DNA of 64,000 nucleotides from Sulfitobacter sp. OXR-159 (GCF_034377145.1 NZ_CP139712.1:25081-89080); one strand, 5' to 3'. Shown: positions 25,890-35,079, numbered from the stretch's first letter. Notes: generated from the letters alone by a model not told the origin. Translations and numbers: made by a program.

Positions 25890-26383
25890 TATCCGTCTCC
25901 TTGTGAGGCAATATCCTGGGCCGTGCGCTCGGCTTGCGTGGCGCGTTCACGCTCCGGCCATGTTGACTTGATGTATGCGAGGATGTCCCAGATTTCCCCG
26001 TCGCTCAGTTGGTCGCCGAAACCGGGCATGCCGCTGTTGAAGTCAACGCCTTGCGCCGCGAGAACCTCGGCGCCCCCCAGCTTGGTGTAGGCGAACAGCA
26101 TGCTGTCCGCGTGGTGCCAAGTGTGGCCGCTTGCATCATGCGGCGGTGCGGGCAGGCTTCCGTCATCACGCGGACTGCGCCAGTTTTCTTCACCTTCCAG
26201 ATTTGCGCCATGGCACGCGGCGCAATTTTCGGCATAGAGGACTTCGCCCGCGGCCACATCGGCTGAGGAGTTGATGAGGTTTTCCGCCGTATGGTCGGTT
26301 CCGCCGGACCGGGTCCACAGGAATATGGTAGCCACCGCAACGGTAACTACGCCCAACGCAAGATAGACGGATCGCGGGGTCAT
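25889..26383 (-). CDS. Membrane-anchored monoheme cytochrome c
   Basis: One N-terminal membrane helix (about residues 6-22) leads to a class I cytochrome c domain with heme site [13 protein letters not shown] and axial Met in [11 protein letters not shown]. It is one of four c-type cytochromes in this operon. The ATG at 26383 overlaps the oxidase stop (ATGA), so translation is coupled. A role as electron acceptor or donor for the adjacent multicopper oxidase is inference. Confidence 0.8.
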   Translation of the reverse strand: MTPRSVYLALGVVTVAVATIFLWTRSGGTDHTAENLINSSADVAAGEVLYAENCAACHGANLEGEENWRSPRDDGSLPAPPHDASGHTWHHADSMLFAYTKLGGAEVLAAQGVDFNSGMPGFGDQLSDGEIWDILAYIKSTWPERERATQAERTAQDIASQGDG

Positions 26384-27768
26384 CCAACGACGATCTTGGT
26401 CATCATGCCCGAAGCCGCATGCGACAGCATGTGGCAATGTAGCAGCCATTGGCCCGGGTTGTCCGCCACAAAGGCAATCTCGCGCGTCTGACCCCGTTCA
26501 AGAAGGGTCGTGTCACGCAGCGGTCCGAGGGTGCCGTTTTCGGCGACCTCGTGGAAGTGAATGCCATGCAGGTGCATCGCGTGCGGAAACGCCGTGTCGT
26601 TCACGATCTTCAATCGTACATTCTGGCCGCGGTCCAGCCGCGCAAGGGGATCACCGTTGATCCCGTCCACTTTGCCGTTGAACGACCAGAAATACCCGGC
26701 CTCGACGATCTCGCCGATCGGCTTGAGTTCGCCCCCAAGGGAAGCGGACCTCATCCGCCCCATGGCACCGCCTTCCATACTCAGGCTGAGCATCGTGGCT
26801 TCACTCAAGTCGACCATCCTGTGGTCGTTCGGCGGCAAGGCCAAAGGCGCGTCTCGACGATTTTTCGAGCCCCACTCAACGACCTCGAATGTAACCTGGC
26901 TGAAGGCCTCTTCCCGGCCGAACTGAAGAATATGAGCCGTTTCACCAACATCCGCGACCACATCGACGATCAGGTCGATCCGTTGAGCCGGAGCGAGGAT
27001 CATCGGCTCCGTCACCTTAATGGGTGCAGCCAGGGGCATGCCGTCCAAAGCAACCGCCCAACCGTCAAGGCCTTCCAGCCCCAGTTGGAAATTGCGCGCA
27101 TTGGCAGCATTGATCAGCCGCAAGCGCAGTCTTTCGTTCTTGCGTGCACTCAGGCCCAGATTGAAGGTTCCATTGGTCGTCAGCAGGTTGCCGATGCGCC
27201 CTGCGTGGCTGAGATCATGAGGCGCTCCGAAGTCGTCTTTGATCTGCGCGGTTTCGGGGTCAATAAGCCAATCATCCAGGATCAGGACTTCCTCGCGATC
27301 AATGTCGAGAGGCTCGGCCTCTTCCACGATCAGTGCACCGTAAAGCCCTCTGCCCACCTGCTCAAACGACCTATTATGGGCATGGTACCAATAGGTCCCG
27401 GCATCCGGGACAGTAAAGTCATAGTCGAATGTTTCCTCCGGCTGGACCACATCCTGTGTCAGGCCGGAAACGCCATCCATCGCATTGTCGATGCGGATGC
27501 CGTGCCAATGCGTCGACGTTCCCTGAGAAAACCGGTTGACCAATCTGCGCTGGACACGCCCCCCCTGCGCCACGCGAATCTCCGGACCGGGTGAGCCGCC
27601 GTCAAAGCACCAAAGCGATGTCTTGCCATAGTTGCCGGGCAGCAGCTGCACGTCGCTTTGCTGGGCTGTCAGGGTCGCGAATGGCGTGCCCGCAAATCCA
27701 GTGCTGGCCGACAGACCACTGAACGCAGCAGATGTTGCCAGAAATTGGCGGCGATTGAGCGTGATCAT
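26380..27768 (-). CDS. Periplasmic multicopper oxidase (CueO/CopA-type)
   Basis: A Tat signal ([12 protein letters not shown]) precedes three cupredoxin domains with all four copper-ligand motifs: [28 protein letters not shown] and [15 protein letters not shown]. These give the T1 Cys-His-Met site and the trinuclear centre. A Met-containing segment ([12 protein letters not shown]) may bind Cu(I). The likely role is periplasmic Cu(I) oxidation. The start at 27768 is chosen for the twin-arginine signal. Confidence 0.9.
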   Translation of the reverse strand: MITLNRRQFLATSAAFSGLSASTGFAGTPFATLTAQQSDVQLLPGNYGKTSLWCFDGGSPGPEIRVAQGGRVQRRLVNRFSQGTSTHWHGIRIDNAMDGVSGLTQDVVQPEETFDYDFTVPDAGTYWYHAHNRSFEQVGRGLYGALIVEEAEPLDIDREEVLILDDWLIDPETAQIKDDFGAPHDLSHAGRIGNLLTTNGTFNLGLSARKNERLRLRLINAANARNFQLGLEGLDGWAVALDGMPLAAPIKVTEPMILAPAQRIDLIVDVVADVGETAHILQFGREEAFSQVTFEVVEWGSKNRRDAPLALPPNDHRMVDLSEATMLSLSMEGGAMGRMRSASLGGELKPIGEIVEAGYFWSFNGKVDGINGDPLARLDRGQNVRLKIVNDTAFPHAMHLHGIHFHEVAENGTLGPLRDTTLLERGQTREIAFVADNPGQWLLHCHMLSHAASGMMTKIVVG

Positions 27769-27784
27769 TCGTGGGTTCCCAAGA

Positions 27785-28675
27785 TTATGATTTGTTGTCC
27801 AGCAGGTAGGTGGCCATCGCATTCAGGTCTGCGTCGCTCAGAAAGCCCGTGCCATAGCGCACGACTTCGGCCATTGATCCACCAAATACGTCGCCAGACG
27901 GCGTTATGCCAGATCGCAATGCATAAGCCATATCGTCTGTTGTCCAGCCTTCGGACACAAGATCGCGCGTCCGGATCGAAGGTGCTTTGCCACCTCCCGG
28001 CAAGGCGTCGTTGCCGGAAAACCTCTTCGATACTATGCGTGCGCCTGCAAAGTTCCGCGTTGTGTGGCAGGCAGCACAATGTGCCGCCCCGTTGACCAGC
28101 AGCTTGCCCCTGTTCCAAGCATCGCTTCGGTCCGCCTCTGGTGCGGTGTCAGGCTTTGTCAGAAAAGCCGCCCGCCAAAGTTTCATCCCCCATCGCTGAT
28201 CGAACGGAAAAGGCACCTCATGGGACGGGGTCGGCACATTCACGGCTGGCACGGTCTGGAACGCGGCCCACAGATCGGCAATGTCCTGATCCGTGTAATT
28301 TGCATAAAACGGGTAGGTGAAGGTGGGATAATAGGGGTCTCCGTCCGGGGAAATTCCCTGCCTTACCGGGAGTGCAAACTCTTCTACTGTCCAGCCGCCA
28401 ATCCCGAATTCGACATCGGTGGTCAGATTTGGCGGATAGAATGTCCCGAAATCGGTCCGGAGCGGCGCTCCTCCTGCCAATGGCGCCCCGCCAGCTTCAA
28501 AGTTGGTGTGGCACGCAATGCATCCACTGGCGCGCGCCAGATACGACCCCCGCTGGGCATCGCCTTGCAGGGTCAGGTCCGAGACTGGCGCACCGATCGG
28601 CCAGGCTATCGTTGCCGCGACAACGCCGATGCCGCCGACGACCCCCGCACCGATGATCCAACGCCACCACCGCAT
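27785..28675 (-). CDS. Membrane-anchored diheme cytochrome c
   Basis: After one membrane helix (residues 6-25) come two c-type heme sites, ASGCIACHTNFEAGG and AAHCAACHTTRNFAG, each in a domain of about 110 residues, like the cytochrome subunits of periplasmic dehydrogenases. It sits between the multicopper oxidase (16 bases) and the cytochrome c-prime gene (4 bases). It probably passes electrons from periplasmic oxidation to the respiratory chain. Confidence 0.85.
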   Translation of the reverse strand: MRWWRWIIGAGVVGGIGVVAATIAWPIGAPVSDLTLQGDAQRGSYLARASGCIACHTNFEAGGAPLAGGAPLRTDFGTFYPPNLTTDVEFGIGGWTVEEFALPVRQGISPDGDPYYPTFTYPFYANYTDQDIADLWAAFQTVPAVNVPTPSHEVPFPFDQRWGMKLWRAAFLTKPDTAPEADRSDAWNRGKLLVNGAAHCAACHTTRNFAGARIVSKRFSGNDALPGGGKAPSIRTRDLVSEGWTTDDMAYALRSGITPSGDVFGGSMAEVVRYGTGFLSDADLNAMATYLLDNKS

Positions 28676-28679
28676 CTGA

Positions 28680-29279
28680 TCACTTGTCCTCTTTGCGGAA
28701 CTTCTGGTGGCAGGCCGAACAGGTCTGGGCGACCATCGCGAACGCACGGTCGGTCGGCATGTCCGCAAACATCTCGGTCGTCATGGGAAGGTCCGATCCC
28801 ATCATGCCCCCTCCCATTGCAGGCGCGGACCCGCCACCCATCATCCCGTCAGTGGCGCCGCCCATCATTGATTCGCTACCGTTGCCCTGTGCTGCGGCCA
28901 ACCCATTGCCTGCGCTCAACTTCAATCCTTCGGCGGCTGTTCTCAACTCTTGCGCAAGGGCCGCGAACTCTTCGCTGTTTTCCCAGACCGACGGCAACGC
29001 CTTGGACACTCCGCCACCCGAGCCTTCAGGAAACAGTCGCGTCATTTGCTCACCGGCATGGCCGATCATCGCGCCAGCTTCCCTGCGGACGACATCGGCG
29101 TCATAAGGTACCTGACCCCGCATCATGGGTGATAGCGTCTTGAGTGTTTTGGCCATCGCGGACATGCCCTGCATCCGCTCCAGCACCACGCCGGTTGCTC
29201 CGGAATGCGCCAAGGCAGCAACGCCGGTCGTCCCGATCGCAATGGCAGTAATCCATATCTTCATGTTCAAGTTGGTCAT
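28680..29279 (-). CDS. Cytochrome c-prime with a Met/Gly-rich insertion
   Basis: The protein has a signal peptide, a four-helix-bundle pattern and a C-terminal heme site CSACHQKFRKED typical of cytochrome c-prime. Between helices 3 and 4 is a Met/Gly-rich loop of about 35 residues (for example GMMGGGSAPAMGGGMMG), unusual in this family and similar to Cu(I)-binding stretches in CopB and CopC. ATG 29264 is an alternative start. Class c-prime cytochromes bind NO; here a copper role is likely but inferred. Confidence 0.75.
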   Translation of the reverse strand: MTNLNMKIWITAIAIGTTGVAALAHSGATGVVLERMQGMSAMAKTLKTLSPMMRGQVPYDADVVRREAGAMIGHAGEQMTRLFPEGSGGGVSKALPSVWENSEEFAALAQELRTAAEGLKLSAGNGLAAAQGNGSESMMGGATDGMMGGGSAPAMGGGMMGSDLPMTTEMFADMPTDRAFAMVAQTCSACHQKFRKEDK

Positions 29280-29284
29280 TCCTG

Positions 29285-29743
29285 TCAATTGATCCCGTTG
29301 GCGCGCTGAAGTTCCCGCACATATGCAACAACCATCTTCACATCGCCGGGCGTGACGCCTTCAACTGGCGGCATATTGCCAAACTTCCAATGGTGCGCTC
29401 TGACACCTTGTTTCGCGGCAAGCAAAAAAGCGGCGTCACCGTGATGGCTCGGTTCATAGATCTTGTGGACAAGCGGCGGTGCCACGCCATTCTGTCCGGC
29501 AGCATTCGCACCGTGACAAGCGGCGCAAGCGCCATCGAAAACACGCTTTCCCAATTGGGCATTTGCTGAGAATTCAGCAGGCACAACCACGTCTGCAATC
29601 GGCGCGCCCTCTTCCGTCTGCGAAAGATCAGGCGTTGTCATTGTGTGGCCGGGCATCGAAGACGATGGCTGCAATTGCTGCCAGATCACAACCGCGCCAC
29701 CGACGACAAAAAACGCCGCAATCAGGATGCCGGACTTCGACAT
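29285..29743 (-). CDS. Membrane-anchored cytochrome c
   Basis: One N-terminal helix (residues 5-22), a Met-containing linker (SSMPGHTMTTP) and a class I cytochrome domain with [13 protein letters not shown] and axial Met in GNMPPVEGVTPGD. The start overlaps the stop of the L,D-transpeptidase upstream and the stop lies 5 bases before the next start codon, as in a tightly packed operon. Confidence 0.8.
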   Translation of the reverse strand: MSKSGILIAAFFVVGGAVVIWQQLQPSSSMPGHTMTTPDLSQTEEGAPIADVVVPAEFSANAQLGKRVFDGACAACHGANAAGQNGVAPPLVHKIYEPSHHGDAAFLLAAKQGVRAHHWKFGNMPPVEGVTPGDVKMVVAYVRELQRANGIN

Positions 29744-30315
29744 CAGATTAATCGTACCTGCGTGCCGACCGGTGTCCTTTCGAACACCTCGATGATTTGC
29801 TCGTTGTAGAGACCGATACACCCGCTTGAAGAGCGTCTTCCGATCTTGCGCGTATCATGGGTGCCGTGAATCCTGTAGTACGTCCAACTCAGGTGCAGGG
29901 CACGGACGCCCAACGGGTTATCCGGCCCGGGCGGCATATAGGCTGGCAAAGACGGGTCACGTTCGCGCATGGAGGGTGTAGGGGTCCAGTCAGGTTCGGG
30001 GTCCTTGAACGTGACTGTCGTGTAGCCGCGCTTTGTCAGCTCGTCAGACAAGGGAACCGATGTCGGATAAATGCGCATTTCGCCATCGGCCGTCCAGTGT
30101 TGCATCACGCGGGTAACGGTGTCTGCGATGATGATACCCTTGTCCAAAGCGTCAAAGTGGTCTTGCCAAGCGTGTGTACGAAACGATGAGATATTCCTTC
30201 GGACACTGGTTTGATCCACCTGCGCACGCAGGATGGACGGGGCCGCGAAAGCTGCCGATGCGGCACCTGCCGTGAATGCTCGACGCGTTACACGTGTTTG
30301 CTTGCGGGTCATCAT
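29743..30315 (-). CDS. Exported L,D-transpeptidase (YkuD family)
   Basis: A Tat-type signal (TRRAFTAGAASAAFAAP) leads to a YkuD domain with RIHGTHDTRKIGRRSSSGCIGL as active site. It is the first gene of a seven-gene leftward operon with cytochromes, multicopper oxidase and DsbA. A tandem-octamer box lies about 80 bases upstream. Cell-wall 3-3 cross-linking under copper stress is a reasonable inference, since copper is known to affect L,D-transpeptidases in E. coli. Confidence 0.85.
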   Translation of the reverse strand: MMTRKQTRVTRRAFTAGAASAAFAAPSILRAQVDQTSVRRNISSFRTHAWQDHFDALDKGIIIADTVTRVMQHWTADGEMRIYPTSVPLSDELTKRGYTTVTFKDPEPDWTPTPSMRERDPSLPAYMPPGPDNPLGVRALHLSWTYYRIHGTHDTRKIGRRSSSGCIGLYNEQIIEVFERTPVGTQVRLI

Positions 30316-30393
30316 ATGGCCTCATGTTGTTGTCTGCCTATCCACTAGACTACCCGCCTGGTCGCATTTCATGAACAGTCCGGGGCCTGATAT

Positions 30394-30411
30394 TATGTAA
30401 CGATATGTATC
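30394..30411. promoter_or_regulatory. Tandem-octamer box upstream of the cytochrome-oxidase operon
   Basis: TATGTAACgaTATGTATC repeats an octamer at 10-bp pitch as at the other sites. Its orientation is opposite to the operon it precedes, so strand choice is uncertain. Confidence 0.5.
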
Positions 30412-30443
30412 CCGGCCAACGGACACGTCTTCGCGCTGCTGCC

Positions 30444-31037
30444 TCAAACCTCGATGGGTTTCAGGACAACACGCGTGTCGAGCGGGACCTTCTCATAGAG
30501 TTCGATGATCTGATTATTGGTAAGCCTTGCACAGCCGTTTGAGACACGTCGACCAATCGTCTTCGGATCCGTTGTGCCGTGAATTCTCAGGTAGGTGTCC
30601 CCACGCCCTGGCTGGTAAAGATACAAGGCGCGGGCACCGAGTGGATTGTTCAGCCCACCGGGCACACCGCCCGCAAAACGAAGATATCGGTCAGGATCTC
30701 TGGCTATCATGGCGGGTGTGGGCGTCCACCGCGGCCACTTTTGCTTGCGCGCGACATAGAACTCGCCGGATTCATAGAGCCCCTCCCGGCCAATTCCGAC
30801 GGTATACCTGATTGCCCGATTGTTCGGCAAAGTCCAAAATAAAGCGAACTGGTTCGGATCGACATGTATTTCTCCCGGTTTGTCTGCCTCGGTGAACGGA
30901 ACCTGGCGCGGCAACTGCTCCGGGGGCACCACAGATGGCCCGACGCGCCGGTCGTGCTCTGCGTCACTATGCGCGAATGCTGTTTTTCCACTCACCGAAA
31001 GAGCTGCAACAGAAGTCAGGAAATATCTTCGTTTCAT
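30444..31037 (-). CDS. Exported L,D-transpeptidase (YkuD family)
   Basis: Third YkuD protein in the window: signal peptide (KRRYFLTSVAALSVSG, then AFAHSDAEH) and active site RIHGTTDPKTIGRRVSNGCARL with catalytic Cys. The mature N-terminus begins HSDAEHDRR, a possible Cu(II)-binding end. It directly follows the histidine kinase gene (17 bases), so it belongs to the two-component operon and may be its auto-induced output. Confidence 0.85.
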   Translation of the reverse strand: MKRRYFLTSVAALSVSGKTAFAHSDAEHDRRVGPSVVPPEQLPRQVPFTEADKPGEIHVDPNQFALFWTLPNNRAIRYTVGIGREGLYESGEFYVARKQKWPRWTPTPAMIARDPDRYLRFAGGVPGGLNNPLGARALYLYQPGRGDTYLRIHGTTDPKTIGRRVSNGCARLTNNQIIELYEKVPLDTRVVLKPIEV

Positions 31038-31054
31038 ATACTTGCCTCACTAAA

Positions 31055-32497
31055 CTAGTCGGGTTTGAGGTGACGAACAACCCGCGCCATATGTGGCGAG
31101 CCTTCCTCTTTCGGGGCTGACTCGGCGCTTTGTTTGACGGGCAGCGTGATTTCAGCGCGCAGACCCCCATCAGTGCGGTTTTTCAGTTCGATAGAACCAC
31201 CGTGCTCAAGGATGATGCTGCGCGCAATCGACAGCCCCAGGCCATGACCGCCGGTATCCTGTGATCGCGACGTCTCGAGCCTGACATAGGGTCCGAAAAC
31301 AGCCTCCAGCTGATTGTCGGGAATACCGGGCCCCTGATCGTCGATGGCGACCACTACCTCACTGCCCATGCGTTGCCACGAAACCCTGGCCTCACTCCCG
31401 TAGCGGATCGCGTTCTCAATCAGGTTTCTCAACGCGCGCCCCATCGCGCTTGGTTTCACGGATACGATGAGTGGACCTTGGCTGGTCACCTGAACCTTGT
31501 CCAAGCCCATACCAGTGATCAGATCGTGCAAATCAACCGATTGGACCTCTTCATGCTGTCCGACGCCCTTCGCGAAATCGAGGGTCGCATCGACCATCCG
31601 TTGCATCTCTTCACTTGACGCCACCAAGGACGTGCGCGTGTCTTCGTCGTCCACCATTTCGGCCCGCACCCTAAGCGCCGTCAAAGGCGAGCGCAGATCA
31701 TGCGCAAGCGCTGCAAGCATCTGGGTCCGGTCACTGACAAATCGCGTCAGGCGATCCTGCATGATGTTGAATGATCGGGTCAGATCCCGAACTTCCTTCG
31801 GCCCTACGACCGGCAGATCGCCCTTGGCGGCGCCGCGACCCAGACGTTCGGACGCAGTCGCGAGATCGTTGAGTGGTCCGGTCAGTCGGGACAGGAGAAA
31901 CCAGAAACTTGCAACCAGCAGAAGTCCCGCAGTCAGTGCAAAGGATATGTTGGACGCCAGCGACCTTTGCAGAGGCGGCCGTTCGAACCGCGTCTCGATG
32001 TTGAGCCAATTCCCACCGGACAGCGCAATGGACAGCTCCATCTCGATGGCCGCAAGGCTGCCCTGCATCATTTCGGCGTGCATTTGCGCCATTTCCGGTG
32101 ACAGGTTCGGAAGGGGCAGCAGACCTCCCTCGATTTCATGAACCTCAACCCGGATATCCCGGCTGTAGCTTTCCTGAAGCAGTGCCCGTATCCGCGCTTC
32201 GACCGCTCCACCGTCATCGTGTTGTCCGTGTGCAACCGACGGCTCGTCTGTAAGGTCGAACCGTACGAGCGGAGACGTTGCCGCGCGGACGATCTGGGCA
32301 TGCAATTCCGGGGGTGCGCCTTCAATCAACTGTGCGACATTTGCGGCCCTTCCGGCGGCTTCGGCACCGATGGCGGCCTGAATGGCTAACGAGCGTTCAT
32401 CAACGAAAAACCAAAGACTCAGAGCTTGCGCGAGGATCAAGACACCGAGGACCAGAAGGGCAATCTGTGCACGCAACGTCCGCGGAAGCAGCTTCAT
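31055..32497 (-). CDS. Membrane sensor histidine kinase (CopS/CusS-like)
   Basis: Two membrane helices (about 12-34 and 190-210) flank a periplasmic sensor domain containing a Met-rich stretch (MAQMHAEMMQG). Then come HAMP (SRLTGPLNDLATASERLG), the H box AALAHDLRSPLTALR and ATPase boxes NLIENAIRYG, DDQGPGIPD and GGHGLGLSIA. The ATG at 32497 overlaps the response-regulator stop. The Met-rich sensor and context suggest periplasmic copper sensing. Confidence 0.85.
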   Translation of the reverse strand: MKLLPRTLRAQIALLVLGVLILAQALSLWFFVDERSLAIQAAIGAEAAGRAANVAQLIEGAPPELHAQIVRAATSPLVRFDLTDEPSVAHGQHDDGGAVEARIRALLQESYSRDIRVEVHEIEGGLLPLPNLSPEMAQMHAEMMQGSLAAIEMELSIALSGGNWLNIETRFERPPLQRSLASNISFALTAGLLLVASFWFLLSRLTGPLNDLATASERLGRGAAKGDLPVVGPKEVRDLTRSFNIMQDRLTRFVSDRTQMLAALAHDLRSPLTALRVRAEMVDDEDTRTSLVASSEEMQRMVDATLDFAKGVGQHEEVQSVDLHDLITGMGLDKVQVTSQGPLIVSVKPSAMGRALRNLIENAIRYGSEARVSWQRMGSEVVVAIDDQGPGIPDNQLEAVFGPYVRLETSRSQDTGGHGLGLSIARSIILEHGGSIELKNRTDGGLRAEITLPVKQSAESAPKEEGSPHMARVVRHLKPD

Positions 32498-33213
32498 TCG
32501 CAAATCTCGACATCGCAGGAAAGACTATACCCCCCATGCCGGACAGTCGCGATGATCTTCGGGCGCAAAACGTCCTCTTCCATCTTCCGGCGCAACCGGC
32601 TCACCTGATTGTCGATGGTTCGGTCCAATGGACCGGCGACCCGGCCGGTGCTCAATTTGAGCAGCTCGTCGCGGCCAATGACCGTCCTTGGCCTTTGCAG
32701 GAACAGGGTCAGGAGTTTGAGTTCACCGGATGTAAGTTGCGTACGCGAACCGCCTTGGTCAATCAGTGTGCGGCCATCGAAATCCAGCTTTAGGTGTGCA
32801 AACTTCAACGTTTTCCCCGCAAAACCATTCGGTTTTGGGATCAGCTGCGTCCGACGCAATATCGCGTTGATCCGCGCCACCAGTTCCTTGGGATTAAACG
32901 GCTTGGCGAGATAATCGTCTGCCCCGCCATCCAGACCCGCGATGCGGTCTTCGTCGTCACCCAATGCGGTCAGCATCAGGATCGGAATATGCCCTTCCTT
33001 GCGCAATCGCCTGCACGCGGACAGCCCGTCTTCCCCCGGCATCATCACATCGAGGACAATCAGATCGAAATGCGCTTCCGCCAGCCTTGCGTCCATCTCA
33101 ACTGCATTTTCCGCCGCTGAAGCACGCATGCCGTTGCGTTCCAGATAACTGGTGACGGATTTCCGAATCTCTGAATGGTCATCGACGACAAGGATGCGTG
33201 GCAGATCGCTCAT
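32494..33213 (-). CDS. OmpR-family response regulator (CopR/CusR-like)
   Basis: Receiver domain residues 1-120 with phospho-acceptor Asp in LIVLDVMMPGEDG and Lys in YLAKPFNPKEL; winged-helix effector domain with RTIDNQVSRLRRKMEED and TVRHGGYSL. Such regulators bind direct repeats at 10-11 bp pitch, which fits the tandem-octamer boxes found around this cluster, including one 44 bases before its own start. It is the best candidate for controlling them. Confidence 0.85.
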   Translation of the reverse strand: MSDLPRILVVDDHSEIRKSVTSYLERNGMRASAAENAVEMDARLAEAHFDLIVLDVMMPGEDGLSACRRLRKEGHIPILMLTALGDDEDRIAGLDGGADDYLAKPFNPKELVARINAILRRTQLIPKPNGFAGKTLKFAHLKLDFDGRTLIDQGGSRTQLTSGELKLLTLFLQRPRTVIGRDELLKLSTGRVAGPLDRTIDNQVSRLRRKMEEDVLRPKIIATVRHGGYSLSCDVEICE

Positions 33214-33256
33214 GCCGCCAACATAGTCATTTTCACCAAGGGACGCCCATCCCGTG

Positions 33257-33274
33257 TTTGTAGCCAAATGTAAC
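33257..33274. promoter_or_regulatory. Tandem-octamer box between the regulator and DUF411 genes
   Basis: TTTGTAGCcaAATGTAAC lies in the divergent promoter, consistent with autoregulation of the two-component system and control of the DUF411 gene. Confidence 0.55.
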
Positions 33275-33338
33275 AGCGCGGGCAGTCGACTTCGGGATAC
33301 CGAGCAACTATTTAAGGAAGAACATCGAGGAGTTTTAA

Positions 33339-33785
33339 GTGAACCGACGTGAATTTGGCCTTACGGCACTCAGCCTGGCCTTGGCCGGGCCTGCTTTGTC
33401 GCAAACCGCCGCACCCACGTTGCAGGTGACAAAGACACCGACCTGCGGCTGCTGCGGCGCTTGGGTAAATGAGATGATCGCTGCCGGTTTCAAGGCATCG
33501 GTCGAGGACGTAGATTACGACACGCTTCAGGTTCTGAAGCAGAAACACGGCATCGCGCCGGAACTGGCAGGATGTCACACTACGTCCGTGGGCGGATATT
33601 TCGTCGAGGGTCACGTGCCTGCGGCTGACATCGGGCGGTTGCTGAGCGAAAAACCTGTCGCGCGCGGACTGACAGCACCGGGAATGCCCATGGGTTCGCC
33701 CGGCATGGGCCCCCAAGGTGATCCCTATGATGTGCTGCTTGTACTGATGGATGGGTCGACGCAAGTCTTCGCAACCCACGGCTGA
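33339..33785 (+). CDS. DUF411 exported copper-binding-type protein
   Basis: A GTG start begins a Tat-like signal (NRREFGLTALSLALAG), then the DUF411 domain with TPTCGCCGAW, CHTTSVGGYFVEGHVPA and a Met/Pro/Gly tail (GMPMGSPGMG). DUF411 proteins recur in copper and silver clusters and are thought to bind the metal in the periplasm. It is divergent from the two-component system with a regulator box between. Confidence 0.8.
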   Translation: MNRREFGLTALSLALAGPALSQTAAPTLQVTKTPTCGCCGAWVNEMIAAGFKASVEDVDYDTLQVLKQKHGIAPELAGCHTTSVGGYFVEGHVPAADIGRLLSEKPVARGLTAPGMPMGSPGMGPQGDPYDVLLVLMDGSTQVFATHG

Positions 33786-33786
33786 C

Positions 33787-34425
33787 GTGTTTGCCCGCGA
33801 TACGTTCCGACAAAGTTTTTCGCCGACCTTACCATTCGGCAGATTTTGTTGGAACGTATCCGTTCTGAGCTTGGCAAGCATATTGCCGTTCCTGCTTGTC
33901 TACATCCTCGCAACGCCTGGTTTTGCGACGCTGCTGCTGACGAATGGGACCGCGCTCTCGCGCTTCCTCCGGCAGGTCTTTACCAATGGGTTTGTGGTCG
34001 TTTTCCTCGTGAATTACTTGGGGTTCGTTTCCGCATCGGTCGCGCTGAAGCAGTACCAGCATCGGCCGATTGTTTACCTGGTTTTAGATGGCCTGCTGCG
34101 GAGTGTCGCATTCATTGGGGTTCACATTGCCGTCTATGTGATGTCGGCCGATCTGTTCGGCTCGTTCAACGGCAGCCGTGCAACAGCTTTGAGCGTGGTC
34201 GGACCAACGCTCGAGCGGTCGTTCATGTTTGGGAACATCTCGGGCGTATATCTCTATGCCCTGGCGCCCGGCACCTTCATCGCGCTTCTGGTGGTTCTGA
34301 CAGAACCTTCTGGCGAGGCATCGAAGCCTACCATGTTCAGGACAATGAGCATGGCCTTGCTGTTCAGCCTGACCCCGATCCCCCTCGTCACATTCCTGTC
34401 CTATGCGTTGGATCTGGCAACCTGA
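33787..34425 (+). CDS. Integral membrane protein of unknown function
   Basis: About 212 residues with five predicted helices (near 18-40, 54-78, 88-112, 148-172 and 188-208) and few charged loops. No family is recognised. A GTG at 33787 avoids overlap with the DUF411 gene; an ATG at 33751 is the alternative. It lies 1 base after DUF411, so it is the second gene of that operon. Confidence 0.5.
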   Translation: MFARDTFRQSFSPTLPFGRFCWNVSVLSLASILPFLLVYILATPGFATLLLTNGTALSRFLRQVFTNGFVVVFLVNYLGFVSASVALKQYQHRPIVYLVLDGLLRSVAFIGVHIAVYVMSADLFGSFNGSRATALSVVGPTLERSFMFGNISGVYLYALAPGTFIALLVVLTEPSGEASKPTMFRTMSMALLFSLTPIPLVTFLSYALDLAT

Positions 34426-34468
34426 CGGGCCAACTTGGTCAACGACCCGCAGGCTGTCATCTGATCAA

Positions 34469-34493
34469 ATTGTATCCGAATGTACCCTTGACC
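34469..34493 (+). promoter_or_regulatory. Tandem-octamer box abutting TTGACC before the DUF2933 gene
   Basis: ATTGTATCcgAATGTACC (34469-34486) is followed after one base by TTGACC (34488-34493), the same arrangement as at the DsbD-like gene. The following bases (TTGCCTCACTGGAATG) also faintly resemble a CueR dyad. Confidence 0.5.
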
Positions 34494-34544
34494 TTGCCTC
34501 ACTGGAATGTCGCAGAAGAACACGAGCATATTCTGGAGAGCTAC

Positions 34545-34856
34545 ATGTCTGACAATCAAAGTCAAAAATCCACCGGTTCATCGAAACTGATGCAGTATGG
34601 TATGATGGCCTGTTGTGCCGTTATGTTGTTTCCAGTCGCCGCATTCTTTATTGCAGGCGGCACGATCGCGGGTCTGTGGGGCAACGTCGGCCTTTTTGCG
34701 CCGCTCGCACTTTGTCTTGGTGCGCATGTCGTCATGCACAGGATGATGGGAAAGTCGTGTCACGGGTCAAGAGTTGAACAGGCGAACGAGGCGACTGTGG
34801 ATGCAGAATTTGAAGATGGCCAAGCTCCCGAACGAGAACTGGTACGCGCCCGCTAG
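34545..34856 (+). CDS. DUF2933-like small membrane protein
   Basis: The 103-residue protein has two membrane helices (about 16-40 and 48-64) with MMACCAVM at the first and HVVMHRMMGKSCHG after the second. The CC, HxxxHRMM and CH elements are typical of DUF2933 proteins in copper clusters, and they look like metal ligands. The start at 34545 is preferred, with GGAG upstream. Its 3' end overlaps the next small lipoprotein gene. Confidence 0.65.
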   Translation: MSDNQSQKSTGSSKLMQYGMMACCAVMLFPVAAFFIAGGTIAGLWGNVGLFAPLALCLGAHVVMHRMMGKSCHGSRVEQANEATVDAEFEDGQAPERELVRAR

Positions 34857-35079
34857 AACGCGGCTGACAATCGGAATTCCGATTGCAGGTATTCTGGCCC
34901 TCGGCGGTTGTGCCCAGTCGGCCTCGGGCAAGCTTTGCCCACTTGAGCCCCCTTCCGTGACACGGGATGCGGCACACGACGTCATGCTTCCCGTAGGATG
35001 TCGCTTGGTCGGTCAGTCTGAAGGTACTACCCACGAAATAGTCTGTGACGACGGCCGGACCGGATGGGCTTTCGATTAA
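34816..35079 (+). CDS. Small lipoprotein of unknown function
   Basis: The 87-residue product has a signal with lipobox LALGGC (Cys at about 32) and a short mature domain with two further cysteines (VGCRLVG, IVCDDGRTG) that could form a disulfide. Start choice is uncertain (ATG at 34774, 34801 or 34816). As a lipoprotein it would need Lgt and LspA, both encoded in this window. Confidence 0.5.
   Translation: MAKLPNENWYAPARTRLTIGIPIAGILALGGCAQSASGKLCPLEPPSVTRDAAHDVMLPVGCRLVGQSEGTTHEIVCDDGRTGWAFD

Noticed and set aside
26449..27594. 381-codon frame opposite the first multicopper oxidase
   Set aside because: The opposite strand has all four copper motifs and a Tat signal; this frame has no domain and no ribosome-binding site.
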